Positions 45,731 to 58,415 are shown, counted from the first letter of the stretch. The stretch is 64,000 nucleotides of DNA from Isoetes taiwanensis (GCA_021234155.1 JAJEKV010000003.1:22351569-22415568); one strand, 5' to 3'. Notes: generated by a model not told the origin, from the sequence alone. Numbers and translations: made by a program.

Positions 45731-47522
45731 GTTCCAGTTGCAAGAAGGAAATGGGCATTCGGTTCCACAGAAAGCTGGAAGGAATGGAACGACTTCCACC
45801 AAACAGGTCTGCTTATAATTCTAAATCGAGATAGCAAATCTACGTTATTTGCCAATAATTCTATATACAAATAGGAAATGCACATGCTGTTTCAGGGTAT
45901 CGCGTTAAAGTAGCTATATGCTTTTTCAATGCTAAATGTTCAGGTTCACTTTGTTATTATATGATTACTAGTCAGATGTTATGAAAGGACTTAATGCCAT
46001 CCTAGACAGTAATTTGATTCTGGAATTTTGAAGACAAAACGAGGCTTCAAGCTTTGATATAGCACTTTTTTTTAATGTATTCTATTAGGGACAGAAATAT
46101 TCAAATCTGATCTTAGACTGTCCGTATGAAGTATTTCCATTGCCTTGCATAGTTGGCATGTTTTAACTGATGAATATAAAATTGACAAATGACAGTTGTG
46201 TCAAACTATAAAAAGTACATGGAATTAAGCTATAAGGCTTGTTATTTTATCTTGTATTTATGCTATAAGCCTGATTTTATACTATGAAACTTTCATGCTA
46301 TGATTCATTTATCTTTCTTGTTAAGATTTGCTCAGGGCAAAAAAATACAATTGGTGATCATTTATAAACTGAGAGACCCAATGTACCTTTGGGCCCTTGC
46401 ATCATTACCAAGATTCTGCTAATGTTTGTATGATTGGCCGCAGATACGAGCTCTCTCCTCCTATTGTGTCTTTTTTGCTTTCCAGGATTTTCTTTAGCTT
46501 GAAAGAGAATAGAATGTAGAAATTGAGATGCTGGATGAGTCTTGAAGCGATAAATGATGAAGATTTCTGGAATTTTATAGCCATGAACCATGGAGTTTTA
46601 GTAGTCCAACACTTAAGGCTGCTATGCCTTTATATTGATAAGTACAAGGATTATTTTTATGCCCATCGTTTCAGAAATATTTCTATTTGAATGGCTTAAA
46701 AGTTGCGCTTGCTCAAGCCAAGTTTTGGACTTTATTTTTGAGCATTAGAACATAGAAATTATGGTCTTTGTAATTGCACAGAATTCAAGTTGATGCTGTA
46801 GCAAATGATTTACTTCTTATGACTTTTGGTTAGTAAATAATGGTCTTCATGTTGAATTACTTAGGCTTTGGGAAAAGAGGTACTAATCTACACTGACTTG
46901 CTCAGTTTAGATGTAGGAAGATAATATTGCCAAGGGATTGACCGAGGTAGATGCTGGTCTAGTGTATGCTAGTTCAGGCTTTTTTTTCTTTTCCTTTTTT
47001 TCTTTTCTTTTTTTTTTGGGGGTGGGAGGGGGGGTGGGTTTAAGTTGCTAATATTTAATTCAACTTAATACAACCTTCAATTAAAAAAAAAAAGGGTGTT
47101 GCGCACGAGGGGTTGCCCTTCGGTGGCCCGAGAGAGTGTTTTTATAGTTCCTATTTCGTTGTTTCATGTCGGGTGTTTTTTTGAGTGATAGAATATGTAA
47201 ACGCTAATAAATTCAGACTTTTGATAAAATATGTAAATGCTAGTGCCTTCTTTCTTGCATTAGTAGGAAAATAAACCAGACAAAAATATAGTTTGCATAA
47301 CTGTATTTTTGTTGCAAACTGTATTTTTGTCTGGTTAATACAATCTCAATATAACCTGAGCTTTCAACTTATGATTAATACAGCTTATTCGCGACTTTTA
47401 CTATTTCAAATGGAATAATGTGATTGAAGCTCTTGGCCAAAAAATGATACAAGAAAATGAATGTTACTACAAATACATATAGAATACAAATTATGCAGTT
47501 ATTCTCCATGTTCACTAAAGCG
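45731..47522. other. No recognisable gene
   Basis: AT-rich. Contains a polypyrimidine/G-run tract at about 46,979-47,038 and a 24-bp hairpin at 47,274-47,336. Confidence 0.5.
47274..47336. repeat. Hairpin with 24-bp arms
   Basis: AACCAGACAAAAATATAG... (47274-47297) pairs with 47313-47336 with one mismatch and a 15-bp loop. It may be a small MITE remnant. Confidence 0.85.
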
Positions 47523-47527
47523 AGGAT
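47523..47527. repeat. Target-site duplication of small LTR element, left (AGGAT)
   Basis: AGGAT before the first LTR and again at 50340-50344. Confidence 0.88.
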
Positions 47528-48133
47528 TGTAATCCAACTGAATGGACCAAACCCCAAGCTGAGCAGAATGCAAAATATATGCATCAGGCTGCGCCACACT
47601 CTACCAGCAACCACTCAAAAAGCAAGACACGAGAATTGAAGAAAAGAATTTGAAGAATGGAACAAGAGATCAAATACACCTCAATTGCACAACCAAATCA
47701 TAATCAAGATAACCTGGAGGTTCATCCTCCTCTTCATTATTTATTTCTTCCATGGAAGATGCACTCTACAACATATCTTCAAGAAAACTCCAAGAGTGAG
47801 AGAGAGAGAATGAGGAGACGTACCCCTCCTCTTAAACTTACACATCAAATCTCCTCCATTCATCTTTAAGCAATCTCCACCATTAGATCTCCAATAACTT
47901 ACATGTCTCCTAGGATTGCGCCACCTCACCCCCATGCTTTAACCATTGAAAAGGACTTTTATACACCTTCAAGTCCATAAGTTCAACTTCAATACGTCAT
48001 AAATGCTTCATCCACAATATTTGCACATTGTTTACATTTTCTCCACATTACACCCATATTATTCTCCATTTATGCACACATTTCATCAATTTAAGCACAT
48101 CATGCAAAAATAGTCAAGAAAAAACGCACAACA
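47528..48133 (-). repeat. LTR (3' LTR on minus strand)
   Basis: Forward-strand start TGTAATCCAACTGAATGG and end CGCACAACA. Closely matches 49736-50339. Confidence 0.9.
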
Positions 48134-48674
48134 TTATTCCCCCCCAAGATTATTCATCGTCCCGATGAATTCTTCAAAAATCTTTTCTTCGATCTTCATG
48201 TTTTCAACTTGGTCCTCTAAATAGCATCACAACTTAACAAAAATCCAATGTCCAAATGTCTTCAAGCCTTCAAAAACATCTATAGAAGTCTTCCAAGGAA
48301 AAAAAATACTAAAAACTTCTAATATCACTTCATCTTCATCAATTATAGGGTGGCAAGTCCCATCCAGGTCAGTGGCACCCTCGCTCTACTGCCCGGTAGG
48401 GCGCTCTATCCCCTTCACAACACTTATAATTTTTCATCACATTTTACATAGGTCATGAGATGTCACGCGCTTTCTAGGTCAAAGACATCCATCATGCCAT
48501 CCATAATCACTTAAATAAAAAATAAAACTTGTACAACTTCCTTTGATGCTTTCAAATATTGAATAACTTAAATATTAAACTTCTGTCAAGTGCAAAAGCA
48601 AAATACGGACCAGTGTTTCTTGATCTTCGATCTTCGAAGGAAATACCTATGTCTTCACCAATTTTGAGAACATA

Positions 48675-48793
48675 CAACTTAAACTCAAAAAAATGCACAT
48701 GACGATGTATTGGGGTCTTCTGTATCAACTTAAACTCAAAAAAATGCACATGACGATGTATTGGGGTCTTCTGTATTTGGGGTCTTCTGTATT
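48675..48793. repeat. 51-bp tandem duplication inside the small LTR element
   Basis: Copies at 48675-48725 and 48726-48776, plus a partial third TTGGGGTCTTCTGTAT. Confidence 0.88.
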
Positions 48794-49735
48794 TGGTTGA
48801 AAAAAAAGAACATGAAGATGCATCTTCAGGATTTGAACTCGTGACTAAATAATTAACAGCCAACAACGCATCCAACTAACCATTGCTAAATGTATTAAAA
48901 TTAAATGTTTTTATTTTTGTTATCTCCAATTTTTTTTTTTTCTTCCATAGTCCCTCTTCTTCTTTCTACTGTGGCGCGCGTGCAGGCCGTTAGGGTATGA
49001 TGGAGCAAGGGTAAAGAACGGCGGCTTCAGATCAAGCTCTGGCTATGTCCCAGATTTCTATCCTTTTTTTTTTCTTCTTTCTATGCAAGGATTAACACTT
49101 AGGGCATGGAAAGATCACAAGCTTTTTCGTCCTTTAATTCTCAGGGTTTGTTTGGCTATGGATGTGAAGCTTTACAGGCTGTCCACTGGTTGAAGCGTGA
49201 AAGAGAAGGCAACAAATTTATTTTTTCAAGGCTATTGCACAGATTGAGTGGCAAAGCTTCAGGTAGAATCAGAAACAAGCATTTGATGGATAATTTTAGC
49301 AGGCTTAGGACGAAGAAATGGCATTAAGCTTTGTTTTGTATGCAGGTAGCAGAGTAGGTAATGGCATAGAATACATAGCAGACGGTTTCTTTGTTCAGAA
49401 TTAACAATCAGAGATATATCAACATAATTCTGTTTATGAGAATATGGATTAACTTGAAGCTTACAACTCTATCACAAGCACTCCGTACAAGCTTTACTGG
49501 CCAGGCAAAGGAAGAACAGAAGCCATATATTTATTGAATTCTAGAAATCTCTGAAATGCTTCATTTATAGCAGAAGGATGGACCATACCTCTTAGTCTGC
49601 TTCATAATGATTTGGAAGAAGAAATAAGTCTGCAAATCCCCTTCTTATTCCTTATGCTGCTATATATAGTTGAGATTATCATCATAAAAATCATGCTAAT
49701 AGAATGCTGCTTCTTCTCGGAATGCCCCCCACTTA

Positions 49736-50339
49736 TGTAATCCACCAGAATGAACCAAACCCCAAGCTGAGCAGAATGCAAAATATATGCATCAGGCTGC
49801 GCCACACTCTATCAGCAAGCACTCACAAAGCAAGACACGAGAATTGAAGAAAAGAATTTGAAGAATGGAACAAGAGATCAAATACACCTCAATTGCACAA
49901 CCAAATCATAATCAAGATAATCTGGAGGTTCTTCCTCCTCTTCATTATTTATTTCTTCCATGGAACACTCTATAACAAAGGATTTGCTTCCAAACTCCAA
50001 GAGTGAGAGAGAGAGAATGAGGAGACGTACCCCTCCTCTTAAACTTACACATCAAATCTCCTCCATTCATCTTTAAGCAATCTCCACCATTAGATCTCCA
50101 ATAACTTACATGTCTCCTAGGATTGCGCCACCTCACCCCATGCTTTAACCATTGAAAAGGACTTTTATACACCTTCAAGTCCATAAGTTCAACTTCAATA
50201 CATCATAAATGCTTCATCCCCAATATTTTCACATTTTTTACATTTTCTCCATATTACACCCATATTATTCTCCATTTGTGCACACATTTCACCAATTTAG
50301 GCACATCATGAAAAAATAGTCAAGAAAAAACGCACAACA
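49736..50339 (-). repeat. LTR (5' LTR on minus strand)
   Basis: Forward-strand start TGTAATCCACCAGAATGA and end CGCACAACA, then AGGAT. The two LTRs differ by several substitutions plus one diverged patch near 49,970-50,000. Confidence 0.9.
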
Positions 50340-50344
50340 AGGAT

Positions 50345-51891
50345 ACATAGTGAAATTATCAGAAGAGTGAATCTGATGTTGTGATTAGAAGTACGTTGCT
50401 TGACATGTATGTCAAGTGCTAGAACTTAGAGCAGGCATGTAATGCCTTTGACATATGCTAATTCTGGGCAATATCTTCATGTTTTAGAGTGTTTTAGAAA
50501 TGATTGAAGGTGGCAGAGGCCAAACTTGGTTGTGTATATGAGCATCCTGGGAGCGTGTGCCAATGTAGGCGCAATTTAGAAGATGCACTTAAGGTTCTTC
50601 ATATCATGCACAAAAGACATTATTTCATGGAATGCAACGATCGCTTGAACGACCCAGGATGAGGAATGCTCCTTGCCTTTTGAGCAGTGCAGGGTCCCTT
50701 GTGTTGGATGCATCTAGAATTTTAAACTTCTTATAGAACCATTTGAAGATCCTAAAATTGGGCTCTATGAAAATGTGACCAAATTGCCTGGGGACAAAAT
50801 AGCTTCTCTCAATGCCCATAGTGTCAAGCACCCAGTTGCTCACCTCACCTATCAAATGCTATGTAACATTTACGATTTGGATCATGTGTGGGGGAGTATG
50901 GCTTTGCACGCACATTAGTCAACCCAATAAAGTCACACAAACTAAGTTCAAAACCTAGGAGGCAACAGACAGTGCCATGCAACCCAATTTTAAAAAAATT
51001 ATTAAAAAAAGTTAAATTAGATAGATAGATAGATAGATAGATAGAGTAGATAGAGTAGATAGTTATTCTAGTAACAAAACCATAGCCTGGATAGTGCGAC
51101 ACGACGTAATTATGTTAATAGGCTTATGGACGAGGGTATGCCCCCCTAGGGGCAACCCAAAAAATATTATCAAATAGGTATAAGTATATCCAAAACTTCA
51201 AGCACGTAGAATTTTCCCTTAGTTAAAGCTAAAGATGAAGTGCATTTGAAATTTTGACTAGAAAAAATCATGCAATGACGAGTGATTAAGTTGGCAATCT
51301 TACTTGACTTAAAGTACTGATATATGCAAAGACTGGCGTATGCAATAATGGAAATTATATAAGCAGTAATTAATTAAAATAAAATAATTTTTTTTAATTG
51401 AATGCTGAGTGACAAAATTTTGAATTGGATAGCAAGGGTATGTAATAAGGATCACTTCGAACTGAAATATGTTTGAACTATTAAAAAAGGTATCTGATTC
51501 GACGGTCTAGATGAATGGCCTAGATTTCAATCCCGGCCCTATCATCCTATTGGTCTGCCATTTGTGTTTGGGTTTATTCCCGCCCTGGTCGCTCATTTCG
51601 TATCTTTATTCTTGCTCCAGCTATGGTGATGGATTACAGGATTTGCGTTCGTCCTCCAAACCGTGAGATTCTTAGCAGATTTTCATCGCCCAGAAGCCGC
51701 AGATCTGCCATAGTCGCATCTCAGCGCCGATTTGTGAACCAAACTTTTGCCATAGCCATGGAAGCCACTGCCAGGTTCTCTAGATTTGGAGCCACATAGC
51801 CTCTCCATCGCCACTTCTGCTCTGTCTGAGATCCTGGCCCTAATTTTGCATGTTTCTGGAGCTTCCTGAATAAAAAATATGCCATAGCCAC
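50345..51891. other. No recognisable gene
   Basis: Short ORFs without motifs. Contains a GATA microsatellite at 51018-51062. Confidence 0.5.
51018..51062. repeat. (GATA)n microsatellite
   Basis: Seven regular AGAT units, then GAGTAGATA variants. Confidence 0.95.
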
Positions 51892-51908
51892 AAAAAGATT
51901 TGTGTTGC
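51892..51908. repeat. LINE target-site duplication (17 bp), left
   Basis: AAAAAGATTTGTGTTGC, repeated after the poly-A at 52181-52197. Confidence 0.9.
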
Positions 51909-52180
51909 GAAGAAAGAGTGTATGGAAGCGAAGGCGAAGAAAGGTCTTTAATGATAAGCATATTTCTTCTCAGGTGGTACTACAAGAAATTCGTAAGAAG
52001 TTGTATAATTGCTTTCAGATCTCCAATTGGCCTGATCGTATTAAATTTCCAATATGGAGTGATCATCTAAAAGTGATTGATGCTTCAGGGATATTTCTTA
52101 CTTCTGAAAGTACTTTGTAATATTTTGAGTGTATAATATGAAGTAAAACACGTTCTTCAAAAAAAAAAAAAAAAAAAAAA
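51909..52180 (+). mobile_element. 5'-truncated LINE 3' end with poly-A tail
   Basis: A plus-strand frame reads VWKRRRRKVFNDKHISSQVV and QEIRKKLYNCF, ending at a TAA (52118-52120). A short 3' UTR and about 27 A residues follow. The W.R....F pattern is the ORF2 C-terminus. It is a different LINE family from the copies at 34.1 and 45.2 kb. A 17-bp duplication flanks it. Confidence 0.9.
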
Positions 52181-52469
52181 AAAAAGATTTGTGTTGCCAT
52201 AACCGATGGATGTTCAAAGAAGCAAATGGAAAAGAGGACACAAGGGCTGGAAGAAAATCGAACGGGAAGATGAGGCAAATTCCTCACTACCCTAAGGTCT
52301 TTGAAATGGTAAGTTAAGATTCGCCTAGAATGGGGTTTAAATATTTTAGGTCTTTGATTAGTGCGGCACTGAGACAAACAATCCGAATTTAACAGATTCA
52401 AGTTCTTTGTTTCAGTGGATGGTTCTGATTTCCTTGTTTGAATTCTTCTTATAAGGAAGATGTGCACCT

Positions 52470-52604
52470 TTGCCTAATATGGCTCATACACTTGTATATA
52501 TATTGGTCTCATATTGAATAAAGTTTCATCTTATTGTGGGGAAAAGTCTTATGTTTTCTCATTCTTTCTTGCTTGCTTTCATATTTTTAACATGGTATCA
52601 GAGA
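52470..52604 (+). repeat. Possible Copia LTR 3' end with PBS
   Basis: TATA-like CTTGTATATATA and AATAAAG precede a T-rich end ...TTTTTAACA, then TGGTATCAGAGA at 52593, one base off the initiator Met-tRNA PBS. No LTR partner, gag or pol was found in the window. Confidence 0.4.
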
Positions 52605-53443
52605 TAGATACATTATAGTCTAACAGTCTATAAGAATTAATCTTATGATGATGCAGAAGCATTAGGTGGAAGTTGTAGCTATAGAGCAAAACAATAGGCC
52701 AATGCTGAAAGACTATAACTCTCTTAATGTAATTTAGATTCATATGATCTAGAGCTTGCTGGAAAGAATATGGAGTCTAGTTTAAGTAGCAATAAAAATC
52801 AGGAATGAGTTATTGAAATGTTAGTAACTAACCATGTTTTAATACTGTAGGGTATTGAAGTCCCGCCTAAAAATTTGCCATCGACTAGTTGGATACACAT
52901 AGTTTTTAGCTTTTTATATTCCTAGAGATCTTGAATTCCTTCATAAGCTTGTAACTATTAATCATGCAGCATGAAAAGAGAATCTGTTTCATATGGTCTG
53001 TTAGCTACATTGTAGAAATCACAATATATGTGTGTATTATGGAATTGTGGATAGTTCTTGGCTGTGGCATGCAAGTTGTGTGCATAAATAATCCAAGATG
53101 TTGATTGATTTCTTTAAGTTGGATGTGTAATTGGGCCTGCACCACGATATGCATATACATATGAGTTAAGTTTGAATAATTAATTTATTTGTACATGCTA
53201 TGACTGCACCTGATTATTCTACTATCTCATTGGAGGATACTGATTTGCGAGAATTTGGCTAGTGTTATGAAAATCTCATTGGAGATGCTTTAGAAAATTT
53301 ACAAATATGTTATTGCAAACTAGAAATTTGGCTACTATCTCATTGAGACTGATTTACTAAAAGTTGGCTAATGTAATGAAGATACTTATTGACAATTGAC
53401 AAATTATGTTCTTACAAACTAAAAATATGGACTATATATATTA
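52605..53443. other. No recognisable gene
   Basis: AT-rich, with loosely repeated CTATCTCATTGGAG words near 53,222-53,345. No motif. Confidence 0.5.
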
Positions 53444-53471
53444 CTAGAGAAAGTGCCCAGCGTTGCTGGGC
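53444..53471 (-). mobile_element. Helitron 3' terminus, minus strand
   Basis: In reverse complement: hairpin GCCCAGC-AAC-GCTGGGC, then ACTTTCT and CTAG, followed by T. This is almost the same end as at 43,054-43,081. The element body would extend to higher coordinates; its 5' end was not located. Confidence 0.75.
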
Positions 53472-56400
53472 TTTTGTTATATAAGCTCAAAGTTTAATAA
53501 AATGGCTTTCGTCCTTCCAAAAAAAAAAAGAAAAAGAAAAAGGTTTAATAAAATGGGGATATATTTTACAAAGCCTATGTTTTGTCAATGTCAGATAGGA
53601 GAGATATGGCATTCACAATGCTGGGCTACAGTTGGGAACATGTAACTGAACACGGACTACTCATAGTGGTGGTGTTTGAGAAGGATGTTGCAGGTTTCTT
53701 CATAAGAGACTTAGTAATGCATGAGCTAACTTGTAACTTAATGCACTTTCAATTATGCTCATCAGTTTTACTACTATAGAAAGATTATCTACAACTTGGA
53801 CAATGTAACATGTAATTTTGGTATTGTGTTAATGTTCCACAATACTTATAGCTATTGAATATTATTAGATGGTTAGGAACTTGCATGAAGTAAGGTCTAA
53901 TGTATGAAGGAGTAGTCATATCGTATATCTAAATGAACATAGTCAAGTCGTCTACAACTGAACTAATTGCCAAAGGTTTGCCATTATCATCATCTAGCTA
54001 TAGATGCTTTTCATACACATTATCTAGGTATAGATTGGTCCACACTCTATTCATCTTTGTCAAGATTTCTAGGCAACACCTTGGGAGGACCTGAAACTTC
54101 ATTGTCTTCTCTAATTTCTTGCCTCTCATGTGTCCCACTATTATAGGCTAGTCAACATTTGATTGATATAAATTCATATTGTATGAACAACGGCTTCAAA
54201 AAGCTCATAACAATTTATCACTCATGGTAAGGAAAAAAACTCATAAGAAAGAAAATCAGGCATATAGTGCAATTTCACACTCAGTTTGCTTTTACAACCT
54301 CCAAATCACACTCGGTTTGCTTTTACAACCTCCAAAAAATTTGAGCCAATTATTGAAATTATTGGAGATGATAATTACGGTGCACAATGGGACGATTTCT
54401 TCTGTCACCATTAGACAGTGCTTGAGGTATATGACATTATATGCAAGTGCTCTAAATCCTTAGCTGGGCTCAAAATATGATAGGTAGATCCTTGGATGGT
54501 ATCTTTATATTAAGCTGTTAAAGGCATATATAATATCTTTCGGTTTTGTCAATTTTATATGAGCAAACGCTATCTACAGTTGCATCCACACCAATCCAAT
54601 TAGTTTTGTTATGTTTAAGTAAGAAATTTGAAGCATAAACATTTCATGAAAATACATTGGACCATTCAAGAGTTGGTTTTTATCATATACACATTTGAAG
54701 AAAATAATACAATGTTCCTTCATACTTCTAACCTTTCTGTCTTTTCTTCAAAATACTCCATCCAAACTTGTTTTGGTCTTTCAATAGTAAAAAATAGGGA
54801 ACACCAAAAGATTTTTCCTGTGCCTTAGCAATGAAAATTTGCTCGAACTATTCTAGCCCGACGTTGTACTTACACCTATTGGTCTCCGTGGACGTTAAAA
54901 AACTATTCTATTCTATTCTACATAAGCAGTATAAATTAGGACCCAGCTTTGCAAAACATGACTGAGATTCTACATTAGAGACATCTCCATAGCTTACACT
55001 TGATAGACTTGAAATGTCAATCCAAAAAACTCTTTGCACCAGTGAAAAATGGAAAAACATCTAAACTACGGATATATTTCCAAGTGTGTTCGAATCCATA
55101 GCCAAAATATATGTCAGCAGAAATGCATTTATTATTGCATTTTGTTGTAAGACAAGTTTTTTCTTGTTCTGTTGGCAGTCCTCGCATATTTGCATTTTCA
55201 GCTTTAATGCCATATAAAATATCATTGTGAATATTGCAACCACAAATGTTGCTAGGTTATGTGTACTTGTCATACTAAAAAAATACTGGCATGGACAATG
55301 GAAGTGTCTGGTTGGTGGAGATCTGCATTGTAAGAAGCAAATGAGCAAGAGTAAAAAAAGACAATCTAACACTTTATGCCATAAAAAGGTCTTAGCAAAC
55401 TGTGAGACCATTTATGACATAGTAACGATTGGTGCTCCAAAATGGTAAAGGAATTCTGAGCTTCCAAAATGGTAAGAGAATTCTAAAATTATAGCACAAA
55501 GCTTTGTGGCACCCATGAAAGTTATGGCATGATCTTTCTTCGCGTTTATATCAGGTCCTTACAGTAATAATCCTATGTTGATAAGCTGGAAAGCTTGCTT
55601 GAAGGCTATTCCTACAATGAGGGGGTTAATTAGAAATAATCAAAATAGGCCGAAGCAATAGATCTAAAGAGACCTAGATTTCTCTGATTGACGGTAATTT
55701 GCTCTGTATTTTCACATCAGGACATATTGCATATAGTCACCTCATATTTGTCTTTGCATATGCTGTCTGTTGTTATAGAGCATCCTGAAGAAAGAACAAT
55801 AGGAAATACAAAGCATATCATGTTCACACCCTTTCTTATGTACAGGAAAAAATGAGATTGATGCACCATTTCTACATACAAGAGATTGTAACCAGCAAGC
55901 TCTGTCATATGCAATATGTAGCATAATAACAGGGGGTTTCTTTTGTATTTTTGTACGTTTTTTCCTATGGTTTTTATATGATTTGGTGGCCGTATTTCTG
56001 GGGGTGTACTAATGCGTACATCTAGAGTGCGCACTGTATTTTCATATTCTAATTTCATATTCTCAATGGTTTAGACCCATGTTTGCATGATGCTTGTGCC
56101 ATGCATTTTTTTTAATGGTCAAGATTGAGTCCTTGAGTCCTTAATCAAGGGCTCAGAATAAACACCCTATTTCATGGTCTATTTCCCTCGTGTATTTTTT
56201 CCGAAACAATGTCCATAGCTAGTGTAGATATCGAGCTCATGGGTTTTAGGGTTTTTATTCTCTGATCTGCCGATTGCTTGGACCCTGACCGGACACAGCA
56301 GCAGAACTTGGAAGCAGCAAGATTGTCCCTGATCGTTTCAAAACTTGGCAGCACGTCTGTTTGAAGGAAGGAAGGAAGGAAGGAAGGTTCTTTTATCGTC

Positions 56401-56490
56401 CACGGAGACCAATCGGTCTATGGGACCCAATACAAAAACGCAACAAGTGAATTACTGCCCGGATTAAAAAACCCCCGCCCCGAAGGGTTT
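53472..56490. other. No recognisable gene; probable Helitron body and unknown sequence
   Basis: Only short ORFs. Contains a 31-bp tandem duplication near 54,275-54,336 and a GGTAAxxGAATTCT pair near 55,440-55,490. It also contains a 26-bp inverted pair (54875-54900 and 56391-56416) around GGTCTCCGTGGACG. Confidence 0.45.
56363..56387. repeat. (GAAG)n microsatellite
   Basis: Six consecutive GAAG/GGAA units. Confidence 0.93.
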
Positions 56491-56721
56491 TCGAGGGAAA
56501 ACCGCGGCAAAGAATCAGCCTATTGACAAACCGGCCCTAACATATAAAATGCGTAAACACCCAAATATATACAGGTCCATGCACCACACCCCAGTGCCTA
56601 ATCACGGGCAAAAGCAAAGGGGGCAAAGGTGACCTCGCAGTCCGGTACCCCCAATGTAACGACCCTGTGGCACGCATCGACGGGTGTGTTCATCGGAAAT
56701 GCAAGGGCAAGTCCGGCCGCA

Positions 56722-57408
56722 CTAAAGGAGCGTGATCCGGCCGGATCCGATCAACGGGCCGGGCAACTCGAAAGTGTGAGACTCATCCTCAATGGTACCC
56801 GCTTGACAAAGACCGACGTGAGCCCTGTCCCGGCGGGGCTCCCCAATCCACCGCCCGCCTCGATGCGAAGATGGTGGGCACCCGCGTAATGGAGGCAATG
56901 AGTCCCGGCTTTGGGCAGCCGGGAACGCAGTAGAGTCAGGCCCCGCTAACACGGGTTGATGTGCTCCTTGTAATGGGCCATTTTGACGTGCTCTAGAGCT
57001 GCCGGGGTCCCGTGAGCTTGCCAAGGAAACAAGCGCCTAGGTACTCCCCGCAGGCGCCACGATCGGCCGGGGCGCCCACCTGCACGCATCTGTGCTCGCA
57101 CATTCCATTTGGCGAACCACTCGATCTCTTACCCCTCCAACAAAGTTCCTAAGCCGCCAAGGACCTATGGCCACAAAGTAAGCCCGGTCTTGAGCCGAGC
57201 ATCACCCATAGTAACCACTTTCAAAAATAGACGATGTGTCTATCAAGGGCTGCCCAGCTGAAGCGGCAAGAATCCAGCTTTCAGCAGTTGACCGATAGGG
57301 GACCAAGGTTTCACCCCAAGTGCCCGTGCCAAAATGCCTTCGCTTTTGCTCCAAGTCATTCCGTGTCGCCAAAGAAACTACCGGGCCCCAAACCTCGACC
57401 CCCTGCAT
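56722..57408 (-). pseudogene. GC-rich LINE ORF2, C-terminal part
   Basis: The frame 57202-57408 starts GVEVWGPVVSLATRNDLEQK, aligned with the LYGCMVWGP block of the LINE at 1-3 kb. The frame 56722-57024 ends with LCQAGTIEDESHTFELPGPL, the C..G..EDE.H....CP zinc motif found at the end of many plant LINE ORF2s, with the final Cys replaced. Stops and shifts separate them. Confidence 0.75.
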
Positions 57409-58415
57409 TTAAGGACAAAGCTCGACCGCCCCTAACAGATGTGACCGATGGCCCCAATCATAGAGCTCTGCCAGGTGACGTTGTTCTCGCATGGCATAAA
57501 GCGCTTCCAGCCTCATTGCCACCCGCAGCGGATAGACGCCCCCAAACAGAGCGGTGGAGGGGAACTCCACCCCTAGGTACTTGTAGGTGGGCGGACGCCC
57601 ACAGTCCGCCCCCGATATGTGAGTGCAGGAGGCATGGGGTGACGGAAGAGGATATGAGAACCACCCCTGGTCTTGGCCGTGATTGATGCACATGTTTGTA
57701 GCCCGACAAAATGTGTCTAGGGCGCCCGTGTGAGACCGCATAGCTTCGGGTGTGGGCCAAGCCAGCCAACATCGCCCGCATAGATGAGCCGGGCGGATGA
57801 CCCGGTGCAAAAGTCGATGCCATCCCCCCATGCTCAAGTAGCCGTGGCTCTAACCGACAATGTAGAGGCCAAAAGTGTTGGCGAGGGGGGCAACCCCGCC
57901 GCCTCGATACTACCGATGAATGCTCGCCCGCCGGCCGCATCCCCGCCAAAACAACTCTCATACAACCTCGATATGGCATTCTCGCATGTGCAAATGAGCC
58001 CCAGCTGATGCGCCTAGCCCACGCCTTTTCCCCGGAACCAGATCAAAAGCCTTCGCTAAGTCCACAAAGCAAAGAATACAAGTCCCCGCCATGATTCCTA
58101 CCGTCTTCAATCGCCCGCAGTAAAGATATGGTCAATCGCTTGAGTGGCGGGGTCTAAAGCTCGCCTTTGTGAGGGCTCGCACATCCGCCGCCGCCGGGTC
58201 AATCGCCGCCGAGAATGCCGCCAACTTTTTGGCAAATACCGAATCGACCATGATCGTCCGGTAATTGGCCGGACAAAGGTGGGTCGCCCGCCTTTGTGAA
58301 TGGGAACAACCCGCGCCAGGTCCATTGTCGGGGAGACCTTCCCGCAATGCTCGCTGAATGGTAGTGAGGACCGCAAGCATTTTGCCCTCTTCCATTTGAG
58401 TAACTCCGCCTGCAT
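57409..58415 (-). pseudogene. GC-rich LINE ORF2, reverse transcriptase
   Basis: Blocks in several frames: MDLARVVPIHKGG (58107-58415 frame), the NYRTIM block, CFVDLAKAFDLV near 58,040 (motif A Asp kept), RLIYAGDVGWLG near 57,780 and YKYLGVEFPSTALFGG near 57,580. The active-site box reads YAGD instead of YADD, losing one catalytic Asp, so the RT would be inactive even if the frame were whole. Confidence 0.78.

Larger units (their letters stand above)
47528..50339 (-). mobile_element. Non-coding LTR retrotransposon (TRIM/LARD-like), 2.8 kb
   Basis: Two direct repeats (47528-48133, 606 bp; 49736-50339, 604 bp) share TG...CA ends and an AGGAT duplication. On the minus strand a TTGGGGGGGAATAA polypurine tract abuts the repeat at 48133, giving minus orientation. 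The 1.6-kb interior has no gag or pol motif and no recognised tRNA-complementary PBS; CCCCCCACTTA borders the other LTR. A helper element would have to supply proteins. Confidence 0.88.

Noticed and set aside
52063-52467. 134-codon minus-strand ORF with a run of Phe
   Set aside because: The Phe run is the antisense of the LINE poly-A tail; the frame is accidental.
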